NCBI RefSeq assembly: GCF_030345095.1
Contig: NZ_CP128360.1
Coordinates: 4,216,001-4,280,000, forward strand
Source: Solwaraspora sp. WMMA2056
Lineage (GTDB): Bacteria > Actinomycetota > Actinomycetes > Mycobacteriales > Micromonosporaceae
DNA: 64,000 nt
Direction: 5' to 3'
Part shown: positions 24,477-32,706 of the stretch, piece by piece
How positions within the stretch are numbered: position 1 is the stretch's first letter
Layout of the letters: every line of letters begins with the position of its first letter
Program-made: the position numbers and the translations under genes
Notes under the pieces: generated by a model
Seen by the model: the letters and a program-made list of their open reading frames with translations, nothing else
The model's database searches: none
What the model was told of the DNA's origin: nothing

Positions 24477-25721
24477 TCAGCCGGCGGCGGCCGGCACCGG
24501 CGCGGTGAGAAGGACCGGCAGCTCGCGGTGGCCGTTCATGATGAAGGTCCCCTGCGGGGCGAGCTCCTCCCGAGGCACAGCGAGCCGCAGGTCGGGAAAG
24601 CGCTCGAACAGGGCGGGCAGCGCGATCGACGCCTCCAGCCGGGCCAGCGGCGCGCCGAGGCAGTAGTGCACCCCGTACCCGAAGGAGAGGTGGGACTTGT
24701 CGGCCCGGGTGATGTCGAAGCTGTCGGCGGTCTCGCCGTGCACCTCGGGATCGCGGCCGACACCGGCGAAACCGATCAGCACCGGGTCGCCCTTGCGGAC
24801 CGTCACGCCCGCGAGTTCGACGTCCTCGACGGCGAACCGGAACGGCAGCATCGCCGCCGGTGACTCGGCTCGCAGCGTCTCCTCGATCACCTCGGACCAG
24901 TCCACCGCGCCGGAGCGGACCAGCTCGTACTGGTCCGGGTTGGTGACCAGGTTCAGCACGGCGTGGCTGAGCAGGTTCATCAGTGTCTCGGAACCGGCGC
25001 CGAGCATGAGGTGCAGGGTGCCGACCATCTCCTCGTCGGTCAGCCGGGACCCGTCCTCCTCCTTGGCGGCGATGAGCAGACTGGTCAGGTCGTTTCCCGG
25101 CTCGCGTCGGCGCAGTTCCACCAGGTCCTGCATGGCCTGGTGCCACTGGTCGACGTTGGCGGCGGCCTCCTCCGGTGTGATCGACGTACTGACGTTGACC
25201 TCGCCGCCGCGCAGCGCGTCGGCCCGTGACTCCTCGGGCACGCCGAATAGTTCGCAGACGACCTGCGCGGGCAGCGGGTAGGCGAAGGCCTTCTTGAGGT
25301 CGACGATGGTCCCCGGCGGTATCGCAGCCATCTTGTCGAGCAGGTCGTGGGTGATCCGTTCGATGAGCGGCCGGGCCTCCTCGACCCGACGGGCGGTGAA
25401 ACCCCGCGCGATCAGCTTGCGCAGTCGCACGTGGTCGGCGCCGTCATGGGTGGTCATGTTGTCCATCACCACCCACGTGATCATCGGCCAGCCGGGCGGG
25501 ATCTCGCCGTTGCGCAGCGCTGGCCAGTGCTCGCGAGGATCCTTGAGGAACCGTGGGTCGCTCAGCACCTGCTTGGCCAGCTCGTAGCTGGTGATCGACC
25601 AGGCGGACACACCGCCGGGCAGCTCGACTGCGGCGATCGGGCCCTGTGCCCGCAGGCGCGCGGCTTCGGCATGGATGTCCGTACCGCTGGTGTCGAGAAC
25701 AATTGGGCATCGCTCTGTCAT
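24477..25721 (-). CDS. cytochrome P450
   Basis: A 414-residue soluble bacterial P450. The I-helix oxygen-binding motif is [11 protein letters not shown], the ExxR is in VIEETLRAE, and the heme ligand loop is [18 protein letters not shown] (Cys near residue 355). The start ATG 25721 follows AGGAG by seven bases; an apparent upstream extension is not coding. It resembles actinomycete secondary-metabolism P450s that hydroxylate or epoxidise polyketide-type substrates. No ferredoxin gene is adjacent. Its neighbours (two epoxide hydrolases and an FAD epoxidase-like enzyme) suggest a shared oxidative tailoring pathway. The substrate is unknown. Confidence 0.93.
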   Translation of the reverse strand: MTERCPIVLDTSGTDIHAEAARLRAQGPIAAVELPGGVSAWSITSYELAKQVLSDPRFLKDPREHWPALRNGEIPPGWPMITWVVMDNMTTHDGADHVRLRKLIARGFTARRVEEARPLIERITHDLLDKMAAIPPGTIVDLKKAFAYPLPAQVVCELFGVPEESRADALRGGEVNVSTSITPEEAAANVDQWHQAMQDLVELRRREPGNDLTSLLIAAKEEDGSRLTDEEMVGTLHLMLGAGSETLMNLLSHAVLNLVTNPDQYELVRSGAVDWSEVIEETLRAESPAAMLPFRFAVEDVELAGVTVRKGDPVLIGFAGVGRDPEVHGETADSFDITRADKSHLSFGYGVHYCLGAPLARLEASIALPALFERFPDLRLAVPREELAPQGTFIMNGHRELPVLLTAPVPAAAG

Positions 25722-25985
25722 GGACGGGCTCCTGAGCTCGACGAACAATAGAACGTCAACAGCGGGATAAGGGGCGGGATCGTGATGATCTGCGGGCAGC
25801 AGAGAACAGTTCCACAGCCCGTCGGCTACCGGCTGCACAACGTGCTTCAGATCGTACGGCCGGGTCCACCCTCGTGTTTTCTTCCAACGTGCCGAATCGA
25901 TCTGCCATCCCACCCGCAGGCCTGTGCGGCACCTGGCGATGCCAGTACCGTCGGCTGCTACGGCATTGACGCGGGCGAACACCGG

Positions 25986-26500
25986 GGAGTGTGTGATGGA
26001 GCCGTTCCGTATCGAGATTCCGCAGGAGAGTCTGGATGATCTGGCTGCGCGGTTGGCGGGGGTGCGGTGGCCGGTGCAGCCGGTGGGTGCGGGGTGGGAG
26101 CGGGGGGTGCCGGTGGGGTATCTGCGGGATTTGGTGGGGTATTGGCGGTCGGGGTACGACTGGCGTGCGGCGGAGGCGCGGTTGAACAAGTTTCCGCAGT
26201 TCGTGGCGGAGGTTGATGGGGCGCGGGTGCATTTTTTGCATGTGCGGTCGCCGGAGCCGGGTGCGGTGCCGTTGGTGGTGACGCATGGGTGGCCGGGGTC
26301 GTTTGTGGAGTTTTTGGAGGTGGTGGGTCCGTTGGCGGATCCGCGGGGGTTCGGTGGGGATCCGGGGGTGGCGTTCGATGTGGTGGTGCCGACGATTCCG
26401 GGGTTCGGGTTTTCGGGTCCGGTGTCGGGTACGGGGTGGACGTTGCCGCGGGTGGCGGGGGTGTGGGCGGAGTTGATGCGGCGGCTGGGCTACGACCGCT
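25986..26500. repeat. 515-bp perfect repeat, copy A
   Basis: This segment is base-for-base identical to 28676-29190 (offset 2690). It starts at the ribosome site of the epoxide hydrolase and ends 17 bases before the nucleophile codon. The flanks on both sides differ. Confidence 0.97.
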
Positions 26501-27144
26501 ACGCCCTGCACGGTGGCGACTTCGGCTCGTTGATCTCGCTGGAGGTCGCCCGCCAGCACCCGGCGCGGGTGCTGGGCGTGCACGTCAACTTCCTGGTCAC
26601 CGGGGTGGACACGGCCGCCGACCCGGACCTCAGCGACGCCGAGCGGGGCCGGCTGGCGACGATGGCCCGGTTCCACACCGACCCGGCCGGCTACGTCAAG
26701 GTGCAGGCGACCCGGCCGCACACCCTGGCCTTCGGCCTGACCGATTCGCCGGTCGGGCAGCTGGCCTGGATCGTGGAGAAGTTCCGCGAGTGGACCGACC
26801 CGACGTCGGCGCTGCCCGACGCGGTCGACCGGGACACGCTGCTGACCAACGTGATGCTGTACTGGCTGACCGGTACGGCCGGGTCGTCGGCGGCGCTCTA
26901 CTACGAGATCGGCGCGCAGTTGCGCGCCGGGGCCCCGCCGGTGGCACCCTGGCCGACCGAGGTGCCGGTGGCGGTGGCGGTGTTCCCGCACGACTTCCTG
27001 CTCCCGGTGCGCCGGCAGGCGATGGCCGAGTTGCCGACCATCACCCGCTGGACCGAGTTCGCCCACGGTGGGCATTTCCCGGCGCTGGAGCAGCCGGAGC
27101 TGCTGGTCACGGATCTGCGGGCGTTCTTCGCCGACCGACGGTGA
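25996..27144 (+). CDS. alpha/beta-hydrolase epoxide hydrolase (copy 1)
   Basis: A 382-residue epoxide hydrolase. The N-terminal EHN domain (about 1-105: PFRIEIPQESLDDLAARL, RSGYDWR) is followed by an alpha/beta-hydrolase core. HGWPGS (His97) forms the oxyanion region, Asp175 in HGGDFGS is the nucleophile, and His360 in HGGHFPALE is the base. It adds water to an epoxide to give a diol. Bases up to 26500 are identical to the second copy; downstream the two differ. The identical part avoids C at third positions (valine is GTG or GTT, never GTC), unlike the 3' part, so the gene looks like a mosaic. The stop is 6 bp from the convergent FAD enzyme gene. Confidence 0.93.
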   Translation: MEPFRIEIPQESLDDLAARLAGVRWPVQPVGAGWERGVPVGYLRDLVGYWRSGYDWRAAEARLNKFPQFVAEVDGARVHFLHVRSPEPGAVPLVVTHGWPGSFVEFLEVVGPLADPRGFGGDPGVAFDVVVPTIPGFGFSGPVSGTGWTLPRVAGVWAELMRRLGYDRYALHGGDFGSLISLEVARQHPARVLGVHVNFLVTGVDTAADPDLSDAERGRLATMARFHTDPAGYVKVQATRPHTLAFGLTDSPVGQLAWIVEKFREWTDPTSALPDAVDRDTLLTNVMLYWLTGTAGSSAALYYEIGAQLRAGAPPVAPWPTEVPVAVAVFPHDFLLPVRRQAMAELPTITRWTEFAHGGHFPALEQPELLVTDLRAFFADRR

Positions 27145-27150
27145 GTCGGC

Positions 27151-28482
27151 TCATTCTCCGGCGGCGGGCCGCCGGCGCAGGACCCGTCGGACGATGTTGG
27201 GCCGCATCAGCGCGCTCAGCGGGTCGACCAGACCGGCGGCGCGCAGGAATGCGCCGGACAGCGCCGGGTCGTGTACGGCGGCCGCCTGCAGCCGCGGCAC
27301 GTACGAGTTGCCGATGCGGACCTTCAGCGTCCGCCGTCCCTGTACCCCGGCGAAACCGAGGTCCGGCCCGGCCGACATGTCCCAGGGCGCGTCGATGGCC
27401 CGGGCGACGTCGCGGAAGTAGCCGTCGGCGGCTGGTGCGCCCTGCTGCAGGTGTCGGCCGAGGATCTGGGCCTGTAGCGCGGCGGCCGTCATGCCCTGGC
27501 CGTAGACCGGGTTGAAGGTGCAGACCGCGTCCCCGAGCATCAGCAGGCCCTCCGGGAAGCTGTCCATGCGTTCGTAGCGGCGGCGAACGCTCGCCGGGAA
27601 GTGGAACGACTTCGGCTCGCTCATCGGCTCGGCGTCGCGCAGCGCCCGGTAGATCTCCGGGACCGGCAACGACCGGACATAGGCCAGCAGCCCGTCCCGG
27701 TCGGTCGGTGGGCGGTCGCCGAGCAGACCGGTCAGCGATATCGAGTAGCGGTCCGGCAGACGGGCGAAGATCGCCCCACGGGGCATCTGTGGGGTGGCCA
27801 CCGGAATGATCGCGATCTGTTCACCGATCGGGTCGAACGGCAGTGGCGGGCGGTAGTGGCAGGTGGTGTAGGTCAGATCCATCTTGACCTTCTCCTCCGC
27901 GACCTGCGGATAGCCCAGCTCGACCAGCCAGCGGTGGGTCCGCGAGCCCCGGCCGGTCGCGTCGACCAGCAGGTCCGCGTCGAGGACCTCGGCCTGCCCG
28001 TCGGGGTCGCGCAGGTGCACCCCGGTGACCCGGCGGCGGTCCGCCGTGGTGGCCAGGTGCATGACGTCGCACCTGTCGCGGAAGGTGACGTTGCCCAGGT
28101 CCTTGACACGCTGGCGGATCCGGGCCTCCAGCAGGGGGCGCCCGGCCGCCACACAGATCAGCCCGGTCTCGGTCTTCCGGATCATCTCGCCGTTGAAGTA
28201 CCAGCTCAAACTGGTGCCGAAGTCTCCCACCGGCACGCCAATGCCGACCAGTTCGTCGGTGAGCCCGGGAAACAGTTCCTCGAGGATCCGCTGGCCACGG
28301 GCCAGGAGCGCGTGAATGTGATGGCCCTGTGGCACGGCCCGGCGGGGGTCGTCCCGCTCGGTCAACTGGTCCCGGTCGATCACCGTGACCTCACGGTAGG
28401 CCGGGGCGAGGACCCGGGCGGCCAGACAACCGGCAATGCTGCCACCGAGCACGACGGCCCGGTCGCCGACAATGTGGGCCAT
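27151..28482 (-). CDS. FAD-dependent monooxygenase/epoxidase
   Basis: A 443-residue class A-type flavoprotein. The FAD-binding dinucleotide motif is VVLGGSIAGCLAARVL at residues 9-24, a DG-type region is seen in DLLVDATGRGSRTHRWL, and the GD motif is LLMLGDAVCTFNPVYGQGM near residue 300. The sequence fits the group that includes polyether olefin epoxidases (MonCI, Lsd18) and related hydroxylases. With two epoxide hydrolases next to it, an epoxidase role is attractive but inferred. A 203-bp divergent spacer separates it from the second epoxide hydrolase. Confidence 0.88.
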   Translation of the reverse strand: MAHIVGDRAVVLGGSIAGCLAARVLAPAYREVTVIDRDQLTERDDPRRAVPQGHHIHALLARGQRILEELFPGLTDELVGIGVPVGDFGTSLSWYFNGEMIRKTETGLICVAAGRPLLEARIRQRVKDLGNVTFRDRCDVMHLATTADRRRVTGVHLRDPDGQAEVLDADLLVDATGRGSRTHRWLVELGYPQVAEEKVKMDLTYTTCHYRPPLPFDPIGEQIAIIPVATPQMPRGAIFARLPDRYSISLTGLLGDRPPTDRDGLLAYVRSLPVPEIYRALRDAEPMSEPKSFHFPASVRRRYERMDSFPEGLLMLGDAVCTFNPVYGQGMTAAALQAQILGRHLQQGAPAADGYFRDVARAIDAPWDMSAGPDLGFAGVQGRRTLKVRIGNSYVPRLQAAAVHDPALSGAFLRAAGLVDPLSALMRPNIVRRVLRRRPAAGE

Positions 28483-28508
28483 GAGTTGACTCCTCGATGG
28501 GAGGTGGC

Positions 28509-28520
28509 ATTCGAACGAAT
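28509..28520. promoter_or_regulatory. inverted repeat ATTCG-AA-CGAAT in a divergent promoter
   Basis: Five-bp arms around AA lie 26 bp upstream of the FAD monooxygenase start, in an AT-rich divergent spacer (28483-28685). The size suits a TetR- or MarR-type operator. No regulator gene of the cassette is nearby. Confidence 0.35.
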
Positions 28521-28675
28521 ATCATGCTAACGCTGTTCTTCGTCAACATTTTCTTCCGGACTGCTCGGTTTCATCCGGACTCCTCAGGCCATCTACCCGT
28601 GCTATCTGTCAGTGGCTACTATGAATGGCGGCCCGTGCCGAGATTCTGACTTTCGTGGCCTCCGACAAGTATTGA

Positions 28676-29190
28676 GGAGTGTGTGATGGAGCCGTTCCGT
28701 ATCGAGATTCCGCAGGAGAGTCTGGATGATCTGGCTGCGCGGTTGGCGGGGGTGCGGTGGCCGGTGCAGCCGGTGGGTGCGGGGTGGGAGCGGGGGGTGC
28801 CGGTGGGGTATCTGCGGGATTTGGTGGGGTATTGGCGGTCGGGGTACGACTGGCGTGCGGCGGAGGCGCGGTTGAACAAGTTTCCGCAGTTCGTGGCGGA
28901 GGTTGATGGGGCGCGGGTGCATTTTTTGCATGTGCGGTCGCCGGAGCCGGGTGCGGTGCCGTTGGTGGTGACGCATGGGTGGCCGGGGTCGTTTGTGGAG
29001 TTTTTGGAGGTGGTGGGTCCGTTGGCGGATCCGCGGGGGTTCGGTGGGGATCCGGGGGTGGCGTTCGATGTGGTGGTGCCGACGATTCCGGGGTTCGGGT
29101 TTTCGGGTCCGGTGTCGGGTACGGGGTGGACGTTGCCGCGGGTGGCGGGGGTGTGGGCGGAGTTGATGCGGCGGCTGGGCTACGACCGCT
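28676..29190. repeat. 515-bp perfect repeat, copy B
   Basis: Identical to 25986-26500, covering the ribosome site, the EHN domain and half of the alpha/beta core of the second epoxide hydrolase. Copies lie in the same orientation 2690 bp apart, a direct repeat that could recombine and delete the FAD gene between them. Confidence 0.97.
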
Positions 29191-29846
29191 TCGTCGTGCA
29201 GGGCGGTGACCTCGGTGCCTGGATCAGCCTGACCCTCGCCGGCATGTTTCCCGACAAGGTCCTCGGCGCTCATGTGAACTTCCTGGTCACCCCGCCGAGC
29301 GGAGACCCGGCCGACCTCGCCGGCCTGTCCGGGACCGAGTTGTCGCGGCTGGGGTTGCTGACCACCTACGCCAACGAGCTGTCGGGCTACATGAAACTGC
29401 AGACCACCCGGCCGCAGACCCTCGCGTACAGCTTGACGGACTCGCCGGTCGGCCAGCTGGCCTGGATCGTGGAGAAGTTCAAGGACTGGACCGACTCGGC
29501 ATCGGTGCCGGAGGACGCGGTCGACCGGGACACCCTGCTGACCAACGTGATGCTCTACTGGCTGACCGGCACCGGTGCGACCTCTGCGCACTTCTACTTC
29601 GACAACGCCGACGTGATGCCGACCGCACCCACCCCGCCGCCCCCGCCCCCGCCGCTGCAGGTGCCTCTGGGGGTGGCGGTCTACCCGCGCGATCCCGCCC
29701 AGCCGATCAGGCGGTTCGCGGACCAGGGGTTCCCGAACATCGTCCACTGGGCGGAGTACGACCGAGGGGGGCATTTCCCGGCCCTGGAGGTGCCGGACCT
29801 GTTCGTCGAGGACCTGCGGCAGTTCGCCCGCGCCCTGCCGCGCTGA
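28686..29846 (+). CDS. alpha/beta-hydrolase epoxide hydrolase (copy 2)
   Basis: A 386-residue paralogue of the upstream epoxide hydrolase. Residues 1-168 are identical, then the sequence diverges. The nucleophile is Asp175 in QGGDLGA, and the base is His363 in RGGHFPALE. It keeps DSPVGQLAWIVEKF and LLTNVMLYWLTGT. A run of eight prolines (about residues 318-325, after TAPT) sits in the cap-to-core region where copy 1 has none. Differences around the nucleophile elbow (GAW in place of GSL) suggest altered substrate or regioselectivity. It ends before a 62-bp perfect hairpin. Confidence 0.93.
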   Translation: MEPFRIEIPQESLDDLAARLAGVRWPVQPVGAGWERGVPVGYLRDLVGYWRSGYDWRAAEARLNKFPQFVAEVDGARVHFLHVRSPEPGAVPLVVTHGWPGSFVEFLEVVGPLADPRGFGGDPGVAFDVVVPTIPGFGFSGPVSGTGWTLPRVAGVWAELMRRLGYDRFVVQGGDLGAWISLTLAGMFPDKVLGAHVNFLVTPPSGDPADLAGLSGTELSRLGLLTTYANELSGYMKLQTTRPQTLAYSLTDSPVGQLAWIVEKFKDWTDSASVPEDAVDRDTLLTNVMLYWLTGTGATSAHFYFDNADVMPTAPTPPPPPPPLQVPLGVAVYPRDPAQPIRRFADQGFPNIVHWAEYDRGGHFPALEVPDLFVEDLRQFARALPR

Positions 29847-29854
29847 TCGGAGCA

Positions 29855-29916
29855 GGCTGTCGCCGAGGAGGCCGGCGTGGACCGTCAGGTCCACGCCGGC
29901 CTCCTCGGCGACAGCC
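29855..29916. terminator. 62-bp perfect hairpin, bidirectional terminator
   Basis: Arms 29855-29883 and 29888-29916 are perfect 29-bp complements with a GTCA loop. It sits between the convergent epoxide hydrolase and flavin hydroxylase genes (stops at 29846 and 29923). There is no U-tract, as is common in actinomycetes. Confidence 0.85.
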
Positions 29917-29922
29917 GCCGGC

Positions 29923-31107
29923 CTACACGAACGGCGAGTTCGGCTCCAGTCCGCACAACACTCGTCCGTAGAGTTCGAGGTTGTTGCTCGGCAGATTCAA
30001 CGCGTGCAACGCCATCGCCTGGATATCGCGTTGCAACCGCTGGATCGGCACCTGTGAATAGATGGAGGATCCGCCGCTTGCCAGGGCGACGATGTCGGTC
30101 GCCTCCTTCGCCAGCTGGCACACCCGACCCACCGCCACCCGGGCGTAGGCGCGTTCCTGCAACGTCCAGGGCTCGTCGGCATCGGACTTGCCATCCACCA
30201 TGTCGGCGAGCCGGTAGGCGTGGTACTCCGCCTCGTCGATCTTCAAGCTCGCCTCGGCCACCTGAAGGTGGGTGTACGGTGCCTCACGCTGGCTGTCGTA
30301 GCTGGTGTAGGTGATCGCCCGTCCCGGCAGGCGCTCGAAGAAGCCCTCCAGGGCGCCCTTGGCCACCCCGACCATCTTGCCGACCGTCGCCGCCGAGATC
30401 GCCGCGATCATCGGTGCACGGTACAGCCGCAGGTCGGCGTTGAGTGTGGAGTAGTACTGCTGACCGAGCAGCGGACCGATCCGGACGTAGCGGTGTGCGG
30501 GAATGAACAGGTCCTGGGCGAGGGCCGTGACGCTGCCCGTGCCGCGCAACCCGCCCACCTGCCAGTCGTCGACGAGTTCGACGTCGCCGACCGGCACCAC
30601 CGCCATGATCGGCTCCATCCCGCCGTCGGCGGTGGGCAGCAGGGCCGACAGCAGCTTCCACTGACTGTGCGCGGCTCCGCTGTTGAAACCCCACCGTCCG
30701 GTCACCTGGATGCCACCGTCGACCGGCTGCGCGGTGCCGGTCGGGGCCAGTGTGCCGCAGACCCGTACGTCGGGGGTCGAGAACACCTCGTCCTGCGCCT
30801 CGTCGGGGAACAACCCGAGATTCCACGAGGTGATCCACCAGACCGCGACGGTGAAGGCGGTCGCCGAATCGCCACGGCCGAGGTGCATCGCGACCTCGAC
30901 CATGGTCCGGGCGTCACACTCGTAGCCGCCGAACCGGCGGGGCAGCCGCATCCGGAAGATGCCGGCGTCGGCCATCGCCTCGACGACGTCGTCGGCCAGG
31001 CGCCGGTTCTCGTCCGCCCATTGCGCCCGCGAGCGCAACAACGGTACGAGATCCGCGGCACGCGTGACGAGTTCCGCTCGCGCCGGGATGGTGGAAGTAG
31101 TGGTCAT
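29923..31107 (-). CDS. acyl-CoA-dehydrogenase-fold flavin monooxygenase (HsaA/ActVA-ORF5-like)
   Basis: A 394-residue group D flavin-dependent hydroxylase. The helical N-terminal region is VPLLRSRAQWADENRRL, with the substrate/flavin loops FRMRLPRRFGGYE, GRWGFNSGAAHSQW (the Trp-Gly-Phe-x-Ser-Gly motif) and GLRGTGSVTALAQDLF (Gly-Thr-Gly-Ser). The C-terminal four-helix domain ends LELYGRVLCGLEP. Such enzymes use reduced flavin from a separate reductase to hydroxylate aromatic or polyketide substrates. No reductase is in this window. ATG 31107 follows GGAGGAACG, so the long upstream extension is not used. Confidence 0.87.
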   Translation of the reverse strand: MTTTSTIPARAELVTRAADLVPLLRSRAQWADENRRLADDVVEAMADAGIFRMRLPRRFGGYECDARTMVEVAMHLGRGDSATAFTVAVWWITSWNLGLFPDEAQDEVFSTPDVRVCGTLAPTGTAQPVDGGIQVTGRWGFNSGAAHSQWKLLSALLPTADGGMEPIMAVVPVGDVELVDDWQVGGLRGTGSVTALAQDLFIPAHRYVRIGPLLGQQYYSTLNADLRLYRAPMIAAISAATVGKMVGVAKGALEGFFERLPGRAITYTSYDSQREAPYTHLQVAEASLKIDEAEYHAYRLADMVDGKSDADEPWTLQERAYARVAVGRVCQLAKEATDIVALASGGSSIYSQVPIQRLQRDIQAMALHALNLPSNNLELYGRVLCGLEPNSPFV

Positions 31108-31277
31108 CGTTCCTCCGTCTGGTGTCGGTGGTGCGGGTTCCCCACCCGACTGTGATGTTCGGCGATGCCCGGCGCATCTTTGATTGCGCCTTTCTGTGGC
31201 ACCCCGCAGGGCGGTCGTGCGCGGGGACGGGCGCCCCACACGACCAGCGCCGGACGGGGCCGGGGCGGGCCCGGCCG

Positions 31278-31583
31278 TCAGCCGAAGTCGACCCCGTAGC
31301 TGCCGATGACGGTGGCACCTCCGGCCGTCGGCGGGCCGGCCGCCCGCGTCCCGAACTCACGCTGGAACTCCTGGAACGCGGCGAAGTCCGGCAACGAGGC
31401 GGCACCCGGCTCAGAGACACCGATATGGACGAACGTGACACCGTCGGCGAGTCGGAAGGCGGCGTACCGCAACCCTTGTGGACAGGCGACGGCCAGTTCG
31501 GCGAAGACGTTCTCGACCAGTTTCTGATTCTGGTCGGCCGTTTCGGGTCGCATCTGGTACCGGACGACGAAGGCCTCGCTCAT
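31278..31583 (-). CDS. small ABM-like dimeric alpha/beta-barrel protein
   Basis: A 101-residue protein. The pattern AFVVRYQMRPETADQNQKLVENVFAE, YAAFRLADGVTFVHIGVSE, FAAFQEFQREF fits the antibiotic-biosynthesis-monooxygenase (ABM)/dimeric alpha-beta barrel fold: alternating strands and helices, ending in a strand (VIGSYGVDFG). ABM proteins may oxidise aromatic substrates without cofactors or act as structural helpers; no catalytic residue can be assigned. ATG 31583 follows GGGAG. It lies 170 bp upstream-to-downstream from the flavin hydroxylase on the same strand and may belong to the same unit. Confidence 0.7.
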   Translation of the reverse strand: MSEAFVVRYQMRPETADQNQKLVENVFAELAVACPQGLRYAAFRLADGVTFVHIGVSEPGAASLPDFAAFQEFQREFGTRAAGPPTAGGATVIGSYGVDFG

Positions 31584-31804
31584 GACGACTCCCGGGCAGG
31601 CAGGGTAGATCAGGACATGGGTCGGTGCCAGGATGGGCAGGCACCGGCGGGGAACGCATCTCGCAGATTGCTCACTTTGCTGCTTCTGGAATACGTCGAA
31701 TTCGTCCCGCCGATGCCACGATGCAGGGGTGAGTGGGCGGCCACCTACGGCGGCGGGCAGGCGGTAGGCCCGCCGACCGATACGTCGGGAGAAGGGACAT
31801 CGCC

Positions 31805-32662
31805 ATGTCCGGGTCGAAAGTGCTCGTCATCGGGGCCGCCGGCTACATCGGCTCGGCCGTCGCGGCGGCGTTCGCCGCCGCCGGTCACCGGGTGTCCGGG
31901 TTGCAGCGACCCGGCGGTCGTCCGGTCCCACGCGCCTACCGCGCCGTACCTGGTGACCTCACCGACCCGCCTTCGCTGGTCGCGGCCGTCGACGGGTTCG
32001 ACTTGGTGGTGCACGTGGGCGCGTTGCGTGACGACCGGTACGAGCAGCCCGGGTTGCGCGCCCTGCTCGGTACCGGGACACCGATGCTGTACACGTCGGG
32101 CGTCGACGTGCTCGGGCCCGGTGAGGTCACCGAGGACAGCCCGCCCGAGCCCCACCCGATCGTGGCCTGGCGGGCACCGAGCGAGATCGCCGTACGTGCC
32201 CACGGTGGCCGGTTGATCCGGCCCGGCCTCGTCTACGGCAACGGCGGCGGCGTCGTACACCACATGCTGGCACCGATGACCGCCCGGCTGGGCTGCGGCA
32301 TCTTCCTCGGTGAGCCAGGCGTGCGGTGGGCGGCGGTGCATGTCGAGGACCTGGCCCGGCTGTTCGTCGCGGTCGCCGAGCGGGCGGCACCGGGCACCGC
32401 CTGGAACGCCGTCGCCGAGACCGTCCGGGTCGACGACATCGCCCGGGCGATCGGTGGCGGCGTGGCCAGGTCCCTGCCGGTCGACCAGGCGCCGCCGGAG
32501 ATTCACGACATCGCCGGCCTGTTCCGCTACGACCAGGCGGTCTCGGCCGAGCGGACCCGCCGGGAGATGTCCTGGCAACCGGTGCACGAGTCGATCCTCG
32601 ACGAACTCGGTCGCTGGTCGCCCGCCGCCCGGTCGGATCACGCGCTCGAAGGTCACCGCTAG
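31805..32662 (+). CDS. NAD(P)-dependent epimerase/dehydratase-like SDR
   Basis: A 285-residue atypical extended SDR. The Rossmann motif is VLVIGAAGYIGSAVA at residues 6-20, with VVHVGAL, MLYTSGVDVLG (serine block) and RPGLVYGNGGGVVHHML. The usual Tyr-x-x-x-Lys is not visible: the expected position reads AWRAPSE. The protein therefore resembles NmrA-like or atypical reductases and may lack classical dehydrogenase activity. ATG 31805 follows GAGAAGGGA; upstream in-frame codons lack a ribosome site. It points away from the ABM gene and is followed 44 bp later by a GT2 gene. Confidence 0.8.
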   Translation: MSGSKVLVIGAAGYIGSAVAAAFAAAGHRVSGLQRPGGRPVPRAYRAVPGDLTDPPSLVAAVDGFDLVVHVGALRDDRYEQPGLRALLGTGTPMLYTSGVDVLGPGEVTEDSPPEPHPIVAWRAPSEIAVRAHGGRLIRPGLVYGNGGGVVHHMLAPMTARLGCGIFLGEPGVRWAAVHVEDLARLFVAVAERAAPGTAWNAVAETVRVDDIARAIGGGVARSLPVDQAPPEIHDIAGLFRYDQAVSAERTRREMSWQPVHESILDELGRWSPAARSDHALEGHR

Positions 32663-32706
32663 TCCACGGTGCTCACGCTCGCCCGCGTCAAGATGGAGGA
32701 CGTGCT

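Noticed and set aside
28602-29894. 430-codon frame antisense to the second epoxide hydrolase, with a matching one over the first
   Set aside because: The similarity of the two antisense frames follows from the 515-bp identical repeat. Composition (His/Arg/Pro repeats) is not protein-like.
24477-31583. Part of an enediyne cluster (epoxide hydrolases resemble NcsF/SgcF-type enzymes)
   Set aside because: No enediyne polyketide synthase or cassette genes are in the window. Similar epoxide hydrolases occur widely in actinomycetes.
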